Assembly (NCBI RefSeq): GCF_900102965.1
Contig: NZ_FNGM01000001.1
Location: 970,160 to 1,034,159 of the forward strand
Direction: 5' to 3'
DNA length: 64,000 nucleotides
DNA from: Paenibacillus jilunlii
GTDB taxonomy: Bacteria; Bacillota; Bacilli; Paenibacillales; Paenibacillaceae
Numbering within the stretch: position 1 is the stretch's first letter; every line of letters begins with the position of its first letter. Of this stretch, positions 36,705 to 46,185 are shown one piece after another. The translations under genes and the position numbers were made by a program. The notes below the pieces were generated by a model that saw only the letters and a program-made list of their open reading frames with translations, was not told the origin of the DNA and ran no database searches.

Positions 36705-36746
36705 GAAAAAACGGTTAAGCGGGATTAGGCTCTTAACCGTTTTTTT
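36705..36746. terminator. Bidirectional terminator between convergent genes
   Basis: AAAAAACGGTTAAG (from 36706) pairs with CTTAACCGTTTTTTT (to 36746), with A's and T's on the outer sides. It serves both the amidase gene and the convergent SLH gene. Confidence 0.88.
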
Positions 36747-36762
36747 GTCGTTCCTTTTGATC

Positions 36763-37737
36763 CTAATCGATTATATAGTCGATTTCTTTTTTTTGCACAT
36801 CATTACTCAAGTTCAGATATTCTGTCTTTAGGGCTAAATCTTCTGTCCCATATTGTACATCGGTTGGTGTATTTATTGTAAAGACGACATTTTCTCTTTC
36901 ACCGATTTTGTATATATGAATATTTTTTATAAGTTCCGGTCCCTCTGAAGACCAGACTTCTTTGGGCCAAACAGTCAGAGTAAAGAGTATTCCACCATAC
37001 TTTTTGTTGGATTTATCAATGAAGTTGAAGCTCTTGATTTTTACATCCGTATTTGTGGCAGTAACCACTTCGTATTTGCTCTTCCATTGTTGTGGAAACT
37101 GAATGCTTATATTTTGTTCGGGGATTGTGTAAACATCCTTTTGTGCAAGGTCACTATTATACTTTTCTGTTGTTTTAGGAATAGACTTCAACCCATCAAA
37201 TCTATATTTTAGCCGTTCTATAAAAGCCAATGCTTCGGTTCTTGTAACAGGCTCGTTTTTATTGAACCCCTGTAAGGATCTTTCCGTTTTTCCCTTTGCT
37301 ATACCAATATCCAAAAGATATTGGATGGAATCGTCAACGGTAAAGTTTTTCCCGGTTGCATTAGCTAAGTAACGAGCTACACTTCCTCTATTCAAAGCTA
37401 CCTCCTCAGAAGGCTGAAGCTCTGTCCACCCAAGTTTATGGATATAGCTTAGATAAGGTTCGGCCCAATCTTGACTCTTTTGGTTTGAATTAAAGTCGGA
37501 GGGCTTGTAGCTTCTGATGAGCATCGCAATAAATTCACTTTGACTTACCTTCGCATCGGGTTTAAACGTCCCATCAGGATAACCTTCGACGATTTTATGT
37601 TCAATTGCTCTTTCAATATACTCCTGTCCCCAAAAGTGATCTGGAACATCTTTAAACATGCTTGACTGCTCTGCCAGGGCTATGTTCGCTTGAAAGACGA
37701 GACTTATGCCCAATACACATGATAACAATTTCCTCAT
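36763..37737 (-). CDS. Secreted SLH-domain protein
   Basis: This 324-residue protein has a signal peptide (about 1-22: 'LLSCVLGISLVFQANIALAEQ') and three S-layer-homology motifs (about 25-75 'FKDVPDHFWGQEYIERAI..VEGYPDGTFKPDAKVSQSEF', 80-140 and 140-185 'ITRTEALAF-like'). The C-terminal half (190-324) is a beta-rich domain I do not recognise ('NISIQFPQQWKSKYEVV'). SLH motifs tether proteins to pyruvylated wall polymers. I chose ATG 37737 with GGAG at the right distance; the frame to 37779 adds residues that precede the signal peptide. It is AT-rich like the amidase gene. Confidence 0.85.
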   Translation of the reverse strand: MRKLLSCVLGISLVFQANIALAEQSSMFKDVPDHFWGQEYIERAIEHKIVEGYPDGTFKPDAKVSQSEFIAMLIRSYKPSDFNSNQKSQDWAEPYLSYIHKLGWTELQPSEEVALNRGSVARYLANATGKNFTVDDSIQYLLDIGIAKGKTERSLQGFNKNEPVTRTEALAFIERLKYRFDGLKSIPKTTEKYNSDLAQKDVYTIPEQNISIQFPQQWKSKYEVVTATNTDVKIKSFNFIDKSNKKYGGILFTLTVWPKEVWSSEGPELIKNIHIYKIGERENVVFTINTPTDVQYGTEDLALKTEYLNLSNDVQKKEIDYIID

Positions 37738-37909
37738 AATGATTCTCCATTCTCCTTCCACAAAATAAATACGCTTCATAACCCGGGAAAAACAGGTTGA
37801 CTCGGAATGTACTCCCTTCTGAAAAGTTTCTCATCAAAATATATAAACACCTGAACTTGCTGTTTAGTTGCATAAAATGCAAAAAACTATACGTCTGCTC
37901 GTCTGAAGC

Positions 37910-40237
37910 TTAATCTTCTCCAGCGCTATCAGGACTTTTCAGCGCCTCCTGCTCGCGGTAGGCGGAAGGGGTCAGGCCATATTTTTTCTTAAAGAGCGTG
38001 GAGAAGTATGTGATGTTGTACATGCCTACCGATTCACTGATTTTGGCGGCAGTCTCATGGGTGGAAGCAAGCAGATTCTTTGCTTTCTCCAGCCTGGTGT
38101 GGTTCAGGTATTCACTGAACGATTGCCGGGTTGCTCCTTTGAACAGCTTTCCCAGATAGCTAGGCGACAGGCCGGCGATGTTGGACACCAGCTCCAGGGA
38201 TAAGTTCGGCTGGGCATAATGCTCCTGGATGTAATTCTGCACCTTCTCAATGATAACATTGTGTTTTTGGGCATTCATCCAGAGATTTTTCTCTTCGATT
38301 AATGCGCAGATATTGTAACAATACCGCTGGAAGATGTCCTTGATTTCCGTCAGATGCTCGGCGGATTCAATATCAGTCACCGCAACCAGATACTCGTTGA
38401 AATTGGAATCCGGCACATGCTGCAAATACTCAAAGTGCTTGAGCAAGGACAGCATAAGCTGGATGCTATAGGTAATGACCTGATTGATTGAACCGTTTGA
38501 GATTTGTTCTGTGAATTGTCCGATTGCATCTTGAATAGGCTCCGGCTTGCCGGATTGCACAGCATCGATTAGCTTCTTCTCGTAGGCACTGGGATAGCTC
38601 AAAGCTGTCATCATATGGGGCCGGGTTGCTATGGCATCCAGAATCGATTCCTTTCCGTAGATCATCCGATATTTAACATACTGCTGCGCCGAAGTATAGG
38701 AGGAAGGGATATTATTCCTGCCACAGCTTATATCCCCTACGCCGATGGATACAGTTACCTTGAAGTAACGGTTCAGAAAGCTCTGAATATTGCGCAAGGC
38801 GGGCTTGAGTTCCTCCGGTGTTTGGTTTTTCGCGCACTGAAGGATTGCGGCAGTTTCATTCTCCCCAATATTTAAATAATCACATGCCCCGATATGCCCC
38901 AGCATCTCTTTTGCAATATTGCCAAGGGCGAAACGCAGCAAAGGCCGCTGTTCCGCATCCATTCTCCCTTTTGCAAGCTCCAGCTCATTGATTTTGAATA
39001 CCAGTACGCAAAAATAAGGCCCGGACACCTCTTCGTCGATATCCCGGATTAGTTCGCTCGGAACCGAGTATTCCAGTGGATGGCCCTGGAGCAATGAATG
39101 CAGATAAAGCTCACGGATCGTCCGGGAAGAGCTGCTGATCACGAACTGCATCGATTTATCCCGTTCCTCCAATGAATGGAAAACCTCGGCCATGATCTTA
39201 TATTCATCGATGAACGGCGAACCGGAGGCCGGCACATTCGTGCCCGGCATGATCTTTTCAAACAGTGTCGATAACGGACTATAAATACTTTTGGTCAGAA
39301 AAATAGAGATCAGCAGACCTGTCAGTACGATCCCGGCTGTCACTAGCAGCGTAACACTGCGGAGCCGGTCGATGTTAGAGATGAGCCCGGAGTAAGGGGA
39401 AACGCTTACAAAATACCAGTCCATTTTCTCCGACTTCACATAAGTGACCAGATGCTTTTTATTATGAATATTGGCTGTGAAGCTGTTCTCCTTCTTGTCT
39501 TGATTCAGAATTTGCTGCACATACTGTTCCTTGGACAAATCCTCGAGGAATAAATTTGAATCGGTATGGGAGATTACTTTGCCCTCGTCGTTGATGACGA
39601 AAACATTGCTCGCGGCATCCGCTTTGCTGATCTTGCGAATCGTCGTCAGAATTGACTTCTCTTCCACATTGATATAGATGAGCGGGTTGTCGGAGGTCTG
39701 AAATGAGAAATCCGGGTACAGCAGAAAGGTTAGAAGCTGCAGCGGATCATCGTTGTTACGGCCGGCAATCGTCAGGCTGCGCGGATAGAATTCCATGTAC
39801 CGCTCCGCGCTGAGGGCGGTGAGCGAGGAATCGAAAGGAAGCCCGGCTGTATCGACTGTTGTTCCTGTAGAAGGCCGGTAGATTCCAATGCTGTGTATAT
39901 AAGGATATATACTTGTAATCTGGGACATCTGCTGAAAGATACGATAATTGTTTATCTTGTTCTCAGTCGTGTCATTTAGGAACGAAATGATCTCCCGCTG
40001 GATGAGCAGTGCATTGCCGATGGTCATGACTTGGTTATAGACAACGTCAGAGGCGTAAGTGATCTGGGATAGCATAGCTTTGGAATTGCGGTCGATCTCC
40101 TTGACGGCGCTTCTGGAGAAGAGATAGAAGAGGACGCCTGACAGCAGGCTGACGGTTAGAAGAACAAGCAGGAAATATGAGATGGTAAGCTTTTGAAAAG
40201 CCTTGTACCGGACAAGCTGATTCATGGTGTTCCGCAT
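37910..40237 (-). CDS. Membrane-bound AraC-family regulator with Cache-like sensor (YesS type)
   Basis: This 775-residue single-polypeptide sensor-regulator has transmembrane helix 1 (about 18-40), an extracytoplasmic sensor (about 40-290), helix 2 (about 293-315), and a cytoplasmic linker with a degenerate GGDEF-like stretch (about 440-510). A C-terminal AraC double helix-turn-helix (about 670-765, 'SPSYLGKLFKGATRQSFSEYL') completes it. Such YesS proteins in Paenibacillus sit beside Lpl-type transporters and activate them directly from the membrane. It is divergent from the transporter genes by about 250 bp. The start at 40237 follows GGGAGG. A mannoside signal is the likely ligand (inference from the GH130 gene). 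Confidence 0.88.
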   Translation of the reverse strand: MRNTMNQLVRYKAFQKLTISYFLLVLLTVSLLSGVLFYLFSRSAVKEIDRNSKAMLSQITYASDVVYNQVMTIGNALLIQREIISFLNDTTENKINNYRIFQQMSQITSIYPYIHSIGIYRPSTGTTVDTAGLPFDSSLTALSAERYMEFYPRSLTIAGRNNDDPLQLLTFLLYPDFSFQTSDNPLIYINVEEKSILTTIRKISKADAASNVFVINDEGKVISHTDSNLFLEDLSKEQYVQQILNQDKKENSFTANIHNKKHLVTYVKSEKMDWYFVSVSPYSGLISNIDRLRSVTLLVTAGIVLTGLLISIFLTKSIYSPLSTLFEKIMPGTNVPASGSPFIDEYKIMAEVFHSLEERDKSMQFVISSSSRTIRELYLHSLLQGHPLEYSVPSELIRDIDEEVSGPYFCVLVFKINELELAKGRMDAEQRPLLRFALGNIAKEMLGHIGACDYLNIGENETAAILQCAKNQTPEELKPALRNIQSFLNRYFKVTVSIGVGDISCGRNNIPSSYTSAQQYVKYRMIYGKESILDAIATRPHMMTALSYPSAYEKKLIDAVQSGKPEPIQDAIGQFTEQISNGSINQVITYSIQLMLSLLKHFEYLQHVPDSNFNEYLVAVTDIESAEHLTEIKDIFQRYCYNICALIEEKNLWMNAQKHNVIIEKVQNYIQEHYAQPNLSLELVSNIAGLSPSYLGKLFKGATRQSFSEYLNHTRLEKAKNLLASTHETAAKISESVGMYNITYFSTLFKKKYGLTPSAYREQEALKSPDSAGED

Positions 40238-40484
40238 GAAGAAGACCTCCCAATGCTGCTAATAGTACCTCTTCAATATAGAGCATATTCGGCTAAAAAG
40301 GTACTCCATCACGTAAAAATGAAAGCCAGTTCGTTTATTTGGAAGCCCAGTGCCGCATTGTAGAAGGGTTCTCCGGATTTTAAAATAGACAGCCGCCGGT
40401 TGCTCCGGCTACTCTGGAAACATAGCATCGGCCGCTGGTGTGATGCGGCAGCCGGAATTCATAACTAATGGGGGGGAACAGAAA

Positions 40485-41420
40485 TTGGAAAAGAAACGGC
40501 GGCGGGGATTCGGTATGCTGTCCGATATTCGCAGGAACGGTACGTCTTATCTGCTGGTTCTGCCTGCGATGGCATACACCTTTATTTTTGGGTATATGAC
40601 GTATCCGTATATGCTCATTGCTTTCCAGCGATTCAATTACAGTAAGGGAATATTCCATAGCGAGTGGATAGGATTAAAGAACTTCGAGTTTTTCTTCCGG
40701 TCGAACAAGGCGTTCACGGTCACCTTTAACACCATATATCTAAATTTGCTTTTTATCATCTTCGGCACGCTGACGGCGCTGGCGATCTCGCTGATCCTGA
40801 ACGAGCTGCGCAAAAGGCTGTTCGTTAAAATCAGCCAATCGATGATGCTGTTTCCGCACTTCATATCCTGGATCGTCATCAGTTATGTACTGTACGCGTT
40901 TTTTTCTATGGACATGGGGATCGTGAACAAAATGCTGAACCAGTTCGGCATCGCCCCGGTCAACTGGTACACTGAGCAGCAGGCATGGCCGGCTATTCTT
41001 ACCATCATGCATGTGTGGAAGGGAGCCGGAATGAGCGCCGTTATTTATCTGGCTACCATTACCGGAATCGATGAAACTTTGTATGAAGCTGCCGAGATTG
41101 ACGGGGCCAGCCGGTGGCAGATGTGCATGCGCATTACTATTCCGTTGATGATGCCAACGGTGGTTATACTGTCGCTGCTGTCGGTAGGTAAAATCATGTA
41201 CGGCGATTTTGGGATGATCTACGCCTTGATCGGCGACAACGGCACCTTGTATGCGACAACGGACATTATTGATACGTATGTATTCCGCTCTTTGCGTCAG
41301 ATTGGCAATCCTTCCGAGGCAATGGCCGTCGGACTGTTCCAATCCGTTGTCGGATTTATTCTTGTCTTCGGTACGAATGCCATTACCCGCAAATTTTTCA
41401 AAGACGGTGCGTTGTATTAA
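40485..41420 (+). CDS. ABC sugar-transporter permease, LplB type
   Basis: This 311-residue inner-membrane permease has about six transmembrane helices and the EAA-loop segment 'EAAEIDGASRWQMCMRITIPLM'. The start is TTG 40485 after GGGGGGAACA; the frame from 40440 is longer but has no ribosome binding site. It is the first of three transporter genes. No ATPase gene is present, as in most Lpl-type loci, so a shared MsmX-like ATPase must act elsewhere. Confidence 0.9.
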   Translation: MEKKRRRGFGMLSDIRRNGTSYLLVLPAMAYTFIFGYMTYPYMLIAFQRFNYSKGIFHSEWIGLKNFEFFFRSNKAFTVTFNTIYLNLLFIIFGTLTALAISLILNELRKRLFVKISQSMMLFPHFISWIVISYVLYAFFSMDMGIVNKMLNQFGIAPVNWYTEQQAWPAILTIMHVWKGAGMSAVIYLATITGIDETLYEAAEIDGASRWQMCMRITIPLMMPTVVILSLLSVGKIMYGDFGMIYALIGDNGTLYATTDIIDTYVFRSLRQIGNPSEAMAVGLFQSVVGFILVFGTNAITRKFFKDGALY

Positions 41421-41471
41421 AATCCGCTTACGGCATTAGCTTACCGATGAGAGGTTTTAGGAGGGATAAAA

Positions 41472-42344
41472 ATGAAGACGTTTTCAATCAGCAAAACAGT
41501 TATGTATGCTCTGATTACGATTTATTCGGCGCTTTCTTTGCTACCGATGCTGCTGGTGCTGATGATCTCGGTTACGGATGAGGATGCCATATTGAAGAAC
41601 GGCTACAGCCTTTTTCCGGAGAAGTTCTCCCTGTATGCCTATAAGCTGATCTTTACGGGCGGCTCCCAGGTCATGCAGAGCTATGGAATCTCCATCTTTG
41701 TCACGATTGTCGGCACCATACTGGCGATTCTGATTACTTCCATGGCCGGCTATACGCTGGCGAATAAAAATGTGAAATACCGCAATCTGCTGGCGCTTTA
41801 TTTTTTTATCACTATGATTTTTTCCGCGGGGATTGTGCCCTGGTATCTGATGAACCGGTCGCTTGGATTGACCAACAATATCCTTGCATTGATTATTCCG
41901 TCGCTGCTGTTCAGCCCGTTCAACCTCTTCCTTGTGCGCAATTTCATGAACGGGGTTCCAGACTCACTGCGGGAATCGGCAACCATAGACGGGGCCAGCG
42001 ATATTACGATTGCCTTCAGGATCTATCTTCCGTTATGCAAGCCGGTACTGGCGACGATTGCGCTATTCTACGGACTGGATTACTGGAACAACTGGTGGAA
42101 TGCGATCATGCTGATCGACAGCAAGGATCTGTACCCGCTGCAATTTATGCTTCTGCAAATGCAATCGGAGATCAGCATGCTGAACGAGATGACGATGCTG
42201 GCGGGATCAAGTGATATCACGCTTCCTTCGGAATCAGTCAAGATGGCGACGGCGGTCGTGACAATCGGGCCGATCATATTTCTGTATCCTTACTTGCAGA
42301 AGTATTTTGTCAAAGGGCTGGTAATCGGTTCGGTCAAAGGCTGA
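41472..42344 (+). CDS. ABC sugar-transporter permease, LplC type
   Basis: This 290-residue partner permease has about six transmembrane helices and the EAA-like loop 'RESATIDGASDITIAFRIYLPLCKPVL'. The start at ATG 41472 follows AGGAGGG. It pairs with the preceding LplB-like protein to form the translocation pore of the importer. Confidence 0.92.
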   Translation: MKTFSISKTVMYALITIYSALSLLPMLLVLMISVTDEDAILKNGYSLFPEKFSLYAYKLIFTGGSQVMQSYGISIFVTIVGTILAILITSMAGYTLANKNVKYRNLLALYFFITMIFSAGIVPWYLMNRSLGLTNNILALIIPSLLFSPFNLFLVRNFMNGVPDSLRESATIDGASDITIAFRIYLPLCKPVLATIALFYGLDYWNNWWNAIMLIDSKDLYPLQFMLLQMQSEISMLNEMTMLAGSSDITLPSESVKMATAVVTIGPIIFLYPYLQKYFVKGLVIGSVKG

Positions 42345-42401
42345 TATTATCCCTTCGGGGTTAACATAAATAATGTACAATAGAAGGAGGTCAACTTTTG
42401 T

Positions 42402-43967
42402 ATGAAAAAGTCTTACGTAATTCTATTAGCTGTGGTACTTCTGCTTTCGACACTGATTGGATGCAGCCAGGGTTCTAATTCAACCAATACTGCGGATAAG
42501 GAAGACAACGCTTCAGCCCCGAAACAGGGGAATAACGGCAATGCTACAGAGACGGTGAAAATCAAATATCTGGTTCCCGGCACGGAGCCGAAAGACTACA
42601 AGGAAGTGTTCCAAAAGGTCAATGAGAAGCTGGCTGCGGACGGTGTCGGCGTTGAGGTGGAGAAGATCTACATTCCGTGGGATGCGTGGGATCAGAAGCT
42701 GAACCTGATGTTGTCCACCGGCGAAGATTTCGACCTGTTCCACGTCATGCAGGACCGTACCCCGTTCTCCAGCTACTATAATCGCGGTGCATTGGCGGAT
42801 ATCACGGATGCAATCGAAAAGTATGGACAAAATCTGAAGAAATATATTCCGGAGGATATCTTCGACGGGGCTAAAATCAATGGCAAATATTATGCTGCTC
42901 CATCCTATTGGGTTGAAATGGCGAGTGAAGGTGAGTTCAATATCCGCCGCGATATTCTCCGCGAGAACAATCTCAAAGAGCCGGCTACTCCGGCTGAACT
43001 GATCAGCACTTGGGAGACTGTCATGAAGAATTGGAAGGGAAGCAACAAGCCCTATCTGGGCACACGGGCGGATTTTGACCCGATCTTCCTGCATACGTCT
43101 ATCCTGCACCGGACGTATGACACCTTTCCGTTCACAGTGAAGGATAAGTTCTTCTATGTGAATCAGAGCGGCGAGGTCAAGTCTTGGATTGAGACCGAGG
43201 AGTTCAAGAAGGATGCGTCCTTCATGCGCGAGCTATACACAAAAGGAATTACCAATCCTGATATCCTGGTCATGAAGCAGGAGCAGGTAGATGCGCAGCT
43301 CGACAGCGGTGAATGGTTCGTCCGCCTGGGAACCGGCGGAAGCTTGACCGGACTCAAGAAGTACAATCCAGAGGCCACTGTAAACGATATTGGTGTTGTG
43401 TGGTTTAACCCGGAGAAAGAATATCTGCGTCCGCTCACCTTCAAAAACGGGAATGCTGTACCGGTGAACAGCAAGCATCCGGAAGAGGCCGTCAAATTCT
43501 TGGATTGGATGCTGGCAAGTCAAGAGAACTATGATCTGGTGCAATATGGCATAGAGGGCAAGCACTACACCAAGGACGGCGAGAAGGGCTATAAGCCGAT
43601 CAAAGATCCGAATAACAATAACAACCCGGGGTATAGAGGATCTGATTCGCAAAACGGCAACGTAAACTTCATGCGTTTTGACTTGGAGAATAGCATTCCC
43701 GATAATAACAAAGTTTTGTTTGAGCCAAATCCCAATGCGGTCAACAGTATCGCAGCGAACTTTATTTTTGACCCGACGAATGTAAGGACCGAGTACACCA
43801 ACATTTTGTCCGAAGCTTCAGCAAGCATTACTCCGATTTATATGGGCGTCCTGGAATACGATAAGGCCTTCCCGGCTGCTCTGGAAAAAATGAGAAAAGC
43901 CGGTTTGGATAAGGTAGTTGCGGAATACCAGAAGCAATTCCAGGAATATCAGGCTTCTCTTAAATAA
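42402..43967 (+). CDS. Extracellular sugar-binding lipoprotein, LplA type
   Basis: This 521-residue lipoprotein has a signal ending in 'LLLSTLIGC' (C21 lipidated), an Asn/Ser-rich linker to about 45, and a family 1 solute-binding fold ('YLVPGTEPKDYKEVFQKVNEKL', 'FHVMQDRTPFSSYYNRGALADITDAI', 'LDWMLASQENYDLVQYGIEGKHY'). The start at ATG 42402 follows AAGGAGG. It supplies ligand to the LplB/LplC permeases encoded just upstream. The enzymes encoded downstream point to beta-mannosides as ligand (inference). Confidence 0.92.
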   Translation: MKKSYVILLAVVLLLSTLIGCSQGSNSTNTADKEDNASAPKQGNNGNATETVKIKYLVPGTEPKDYKEVFQKVNEKLAADGVGVEVEKIYIPWDAWDQKLNLMLSTGEDFDLFHVMQDRTPFSSYYNRGALADITDAIEKYGQNLKKYIPEDIFDGAKINGKYYAAPSYWVEMASEGEFNIRRDILRENNLKEPATPAELISTWETVMKNWKGSNKPYLGTRADFDPIFLHTSILHRTYDTFPFTVKDKFFYVNQSGEVKSWIETEEFKKDASFMRELYTKGITNPDILVMKQEQVDAQLDSGEWFVRLGTGGSLTGLKKYNPEATVNDIGVVWFNPEKEYLRPLTFKNGNAVPVNSKHPEEAVKFLDWMLASQENYDLVQYGIEGKHYTKDGEKGYKPIKDPNNNNNPGYRGSDSQNGNVNFMRFDLENSIPDNNKVLFEPNPNAVNSIAANFIFDPTNVRTEYTNILSEASASITPIYMGVLEYDKAFPAALEKMRKAGLDKVVAEYQKQFQEYQASLK

Positions 43968-44001
43968 TGGAGCCGAAAACAAAAGGAAGGGGTGGAGAAA
44001 T

Positions 44002-44952
44002 TTGACCCTGCAGAAGCAAAGGATTGAATTTGAAGCGGCAAAAAAGATATATGAGAGTGCAACCTTGAAATTTCATGGTGTGGACGGTTTTGATGTCTAC
44101 AATATATCGGTCCCATTCAAAAGGGACGGAAAGCGCTATTTGTTCGGACGGGTAGAACGCCGCGGGGAATGGGCCCGCTCCTGGGTCCGGCTGTTCGAGG
44201 AAACAGGACAGGATGAATGGACCGTGGTGAAAGATAGCATGATCTATACTCTGGAGGACCCCTACATCAGTGAGATTGGCGATGAGCTAGTAATGGGCGG
44301 GACTCATGTGCAGTATCAGAGTGGAAGATACAGTACGTTTTTCGGCTATTTCTTCCGGGGCACCGATCTCCACAATTTGTACTACTTCACTACCGGACCT
44401 AACAAAATGAAGGATATCCGCCTTGTTCCGCTGGCGGATGGCAAGATCGGCGTCTTCTCGCGTCCGCGCAGCACCGAGATGAGTGACAAATATGGCAGCG
44501 AATCCATGATCGGCTTCACGGTTATTGACAGATTAGAAGAGTTGACTGCGGACGTCATCGAGAACGCACCTTACATTCACGGCATTTTCGGGGCAGGCGA
44601 ATGGGGTGGCGTCAATCAGGCGTATCTGCTGGACACTGGTAAAATCGGCATCATCGGACATATTTGCTACCAGGATAAGGATGAAGATGGCGGGGAAGTG
44701 AAGGTGTACTTGAACATGGCCTTCGTCTTTGATCCAACTACCCGGGAGTCAGCTGACCTTCATCTGATTGGAAGCCGTCCCTGTTACCCGCCGGGACCAG
44801 CCAAGGCACCATATTTGACCGACTGCGTCTTTTCTTCGGGTATTGTGATGCGCCCGGACGGCAAAGCCGATTTGTACAGCGGCATTGGCGATTGCCAGGC
44901 AGGGCGTATCACAATCGACTATCCGTTTGCAGGAAATGGGCACCTTGTATAG
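44002..44952 (+). CDS. DUF1861-family protein (GH130-associated)
   Basis: This 316-residue protein is predicted to form a five-bladed beta-propeller similar to GH43/GH130-type folds ('FHGVDGFDVYNISVPFKRDGKRYLFGRVERRGEW', 'YTLEDPYISEIGDELVMGGTHV', 'RLVPLADGKIGVFSRPR'). The start is TTG 44002 behind GGGGTGGAG. The family has no firmly assigned activity, but its members sit next to GH130 mannoside phosphorylase genes, as here, so a mannoside-processing role is likely. It is cytoplasmic. The gene lies 34 bp after the binding-protein gene. Confidence 0.8.
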   Translation: MTLQKQRIEFEAAKKIYESATLKFHGVDGFDVYNISVPFKRDGKRYLFGRVERRGEWARSWVRLFEETGQDEWTVVKDSMIYTLEDPYISEIGDELVMGGTHVQYQSGRYSTFFGYFFRGTDLHNLYYFTTGPNKMKDIRLVPLADGKIGVFSRPRSTEMSDKYGSESMIGFTVIDRLEELTADVIENAPYIHGIFGAGEWGGVNQAYLLDTGKIGIIGHICYQDKDEDGGEVKVYLNMAFVFDPTTRESADLHLIGSRPCYPPGPAKAPYLTDCVFSSGIVMRPDGKADLYSGIGDCQAGRITIDYPFAGNGHLV

Positions 44953-45024
44953 AAGAAGATAGAATGAATGTGTCCTCACAATCGGACACTTTAACAACCT
45001 GGAGAACTAGGAGGATGTTGTTAG

Positions 45025-46032
45025 ATGAAAACCAATATGCCCATCATCGGCGCGCTCGAGTCCAGCCTGCTCATTCGCCGTCATCCGGATAATCCCGTGC
45101 TGGACGCTGCCCGCGTGCCGTATCCCACCGCGCTTGTCTTCAATGCAGGCGTCGCCAAGTTCGGTGGCCGCTACGTCATGGTATTCCGCAACGATTACGG
45201 CTCCCTGGAGAAGCAGACCATCGAGCCGTCTCACACGACGGATCTTGGTATCGCTTTCAGCGACGATGGCATTCACTGGACGGCGGGTCCGAAGCCGGTC
45301 TTCAAGCTGCGCGACGAAGAGATCGTACGTGCCTACGATCCGCGTCTGACAGTTATCGACGGCCGCTGCTACATGTGCTTCGCCGTAGATACACGGCACG
45401 GTATCCGGGGAGGTATCGCTGTGACGGACGATTTTGAATCCTTCGACATATTGAGCTTGTCGACACCGGATCTGCGGAATATGGTGCTGTTCCCGGAGCG
45501 GATCGGCGGCAACTACGTCCGGCTGGAACGGCCGTTCACCGTGTACAGCCGCGGCGGAGTTGACCGGTTCGATACCTGGATCTCGGAGTCGCCGGATCTG
45601 ATCTATTGGGGCCGTTCCGAGCTGCTGCTGTCGGTGGAGCAGGTGCCGTTTGCCAATGACAAGATTGGCCCGGCGGCACCGCCCGTGAAGACGAGTAAGG
45701 GCTGGCTCACCACGTTCCATGCGGTGGATATCGACCCCGCCAGAGGGAAGAACGGCTGGGAGCCGTCCTGGAAGAAGCGGTACACGACCGGCATTATGCT
45801 GCTTGATCTCGACAATCCGAAGAAGATCCTCGGCATGAGCGCATCACCGCTGCTTGCGCCTGAAGCAGCTTATGAGACGGACGGGGGCTTCCGCAATAAC
45901 GTCATTTTCCCCGGCGGCATGGTGCTGGAGGAGGACGGAGAAGTGAAAATCTATTACGGAGCCAACGACACGGTGGAATGCCTGGCTACCGCTCATGTGG
46001 ATGATCTGATCAGGCTTTGTTTGGAAGGGTGA
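45025..46032 (+). CDS. GH130 family beta-mannoside phosphorylase/hydrolase
   Basis: This 335-residue enzyme has the GH130 signatures 'PYPTALVFNAGVAKFGGRYVMVFRNDYG', 'AYDPRLTVIDGRCYMCFAVDTRHGIRGG', 'NMVLFPERIGGNYVRLERPFTVY' and 'YGANDTVECLATAHVDDLI'. GH130 enzymes phosphorolyse beta-mannosides (mannosyl-glucose, mannobiose or N-glycan-derived mannoses) and release mannose 1-phosphate. Which substrate applies cannot be decided without subfamily analysis. It is cytoplasmic, with the start at ATG 45025 after AGGAGG. It is the terminal gene of the transport operon and is followed by a terminator at 46106. Confidence 0.9.
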   Translation: MKTNMPIIGALESSLLIRRHPDNPVLDAARVPYPTALVFNAGVAKFGGRYVMVFRNDYGSLEKQTIEPSHTTDLGIAFSDDGIHWTAGPKPVFKLRDEEIVRAYDPRLTVIDGRCYMCFAVDTRHGIRGGIAVTDDFESFDILSLSTPDLRNMVLFPERIGGNYVRLERPFTVYSRGGVDRFDTWISESPDLIYWGRSELLLSVEQVPFANDKIGPAAPPVKTSKGWLTTFHAVDIDPARGKNGWEPSWKKRYTTGIMLLDLDNPKKILGMSASPLLAPEAAYETDGGFRNNVIFPGGMVLEEDGEVKIYYGANDTVECLATAHVDDLIRLCLEG

Positions 46033-46105
46033 GCCCCCTTTTCAAATAGATATGTATATGTGCACCCTGTAATCTAGGAAGCTAATATATGATACTTAAA
46101 CAAAT

Positions 46106-46151
46106 ACTGGCCCTGTGCAGTAAGGCTGCACAGGGCCAGTCCGTTTTTTAT
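46106..46151. terminator. Strong terminator after the mannoside operon
   Basis: A 15-bp perfect stem (46106-46120 with 46126-46140) with a 5-nt loop is followed by CCGTTTTTTAT. It separates the GH130 gene from the convergent MFS gene. Confidence 0.9.
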
Positions 46152-46185
46152 TCGTAGCGGCTAAGATCAAAGCGGTGAACTGTTC

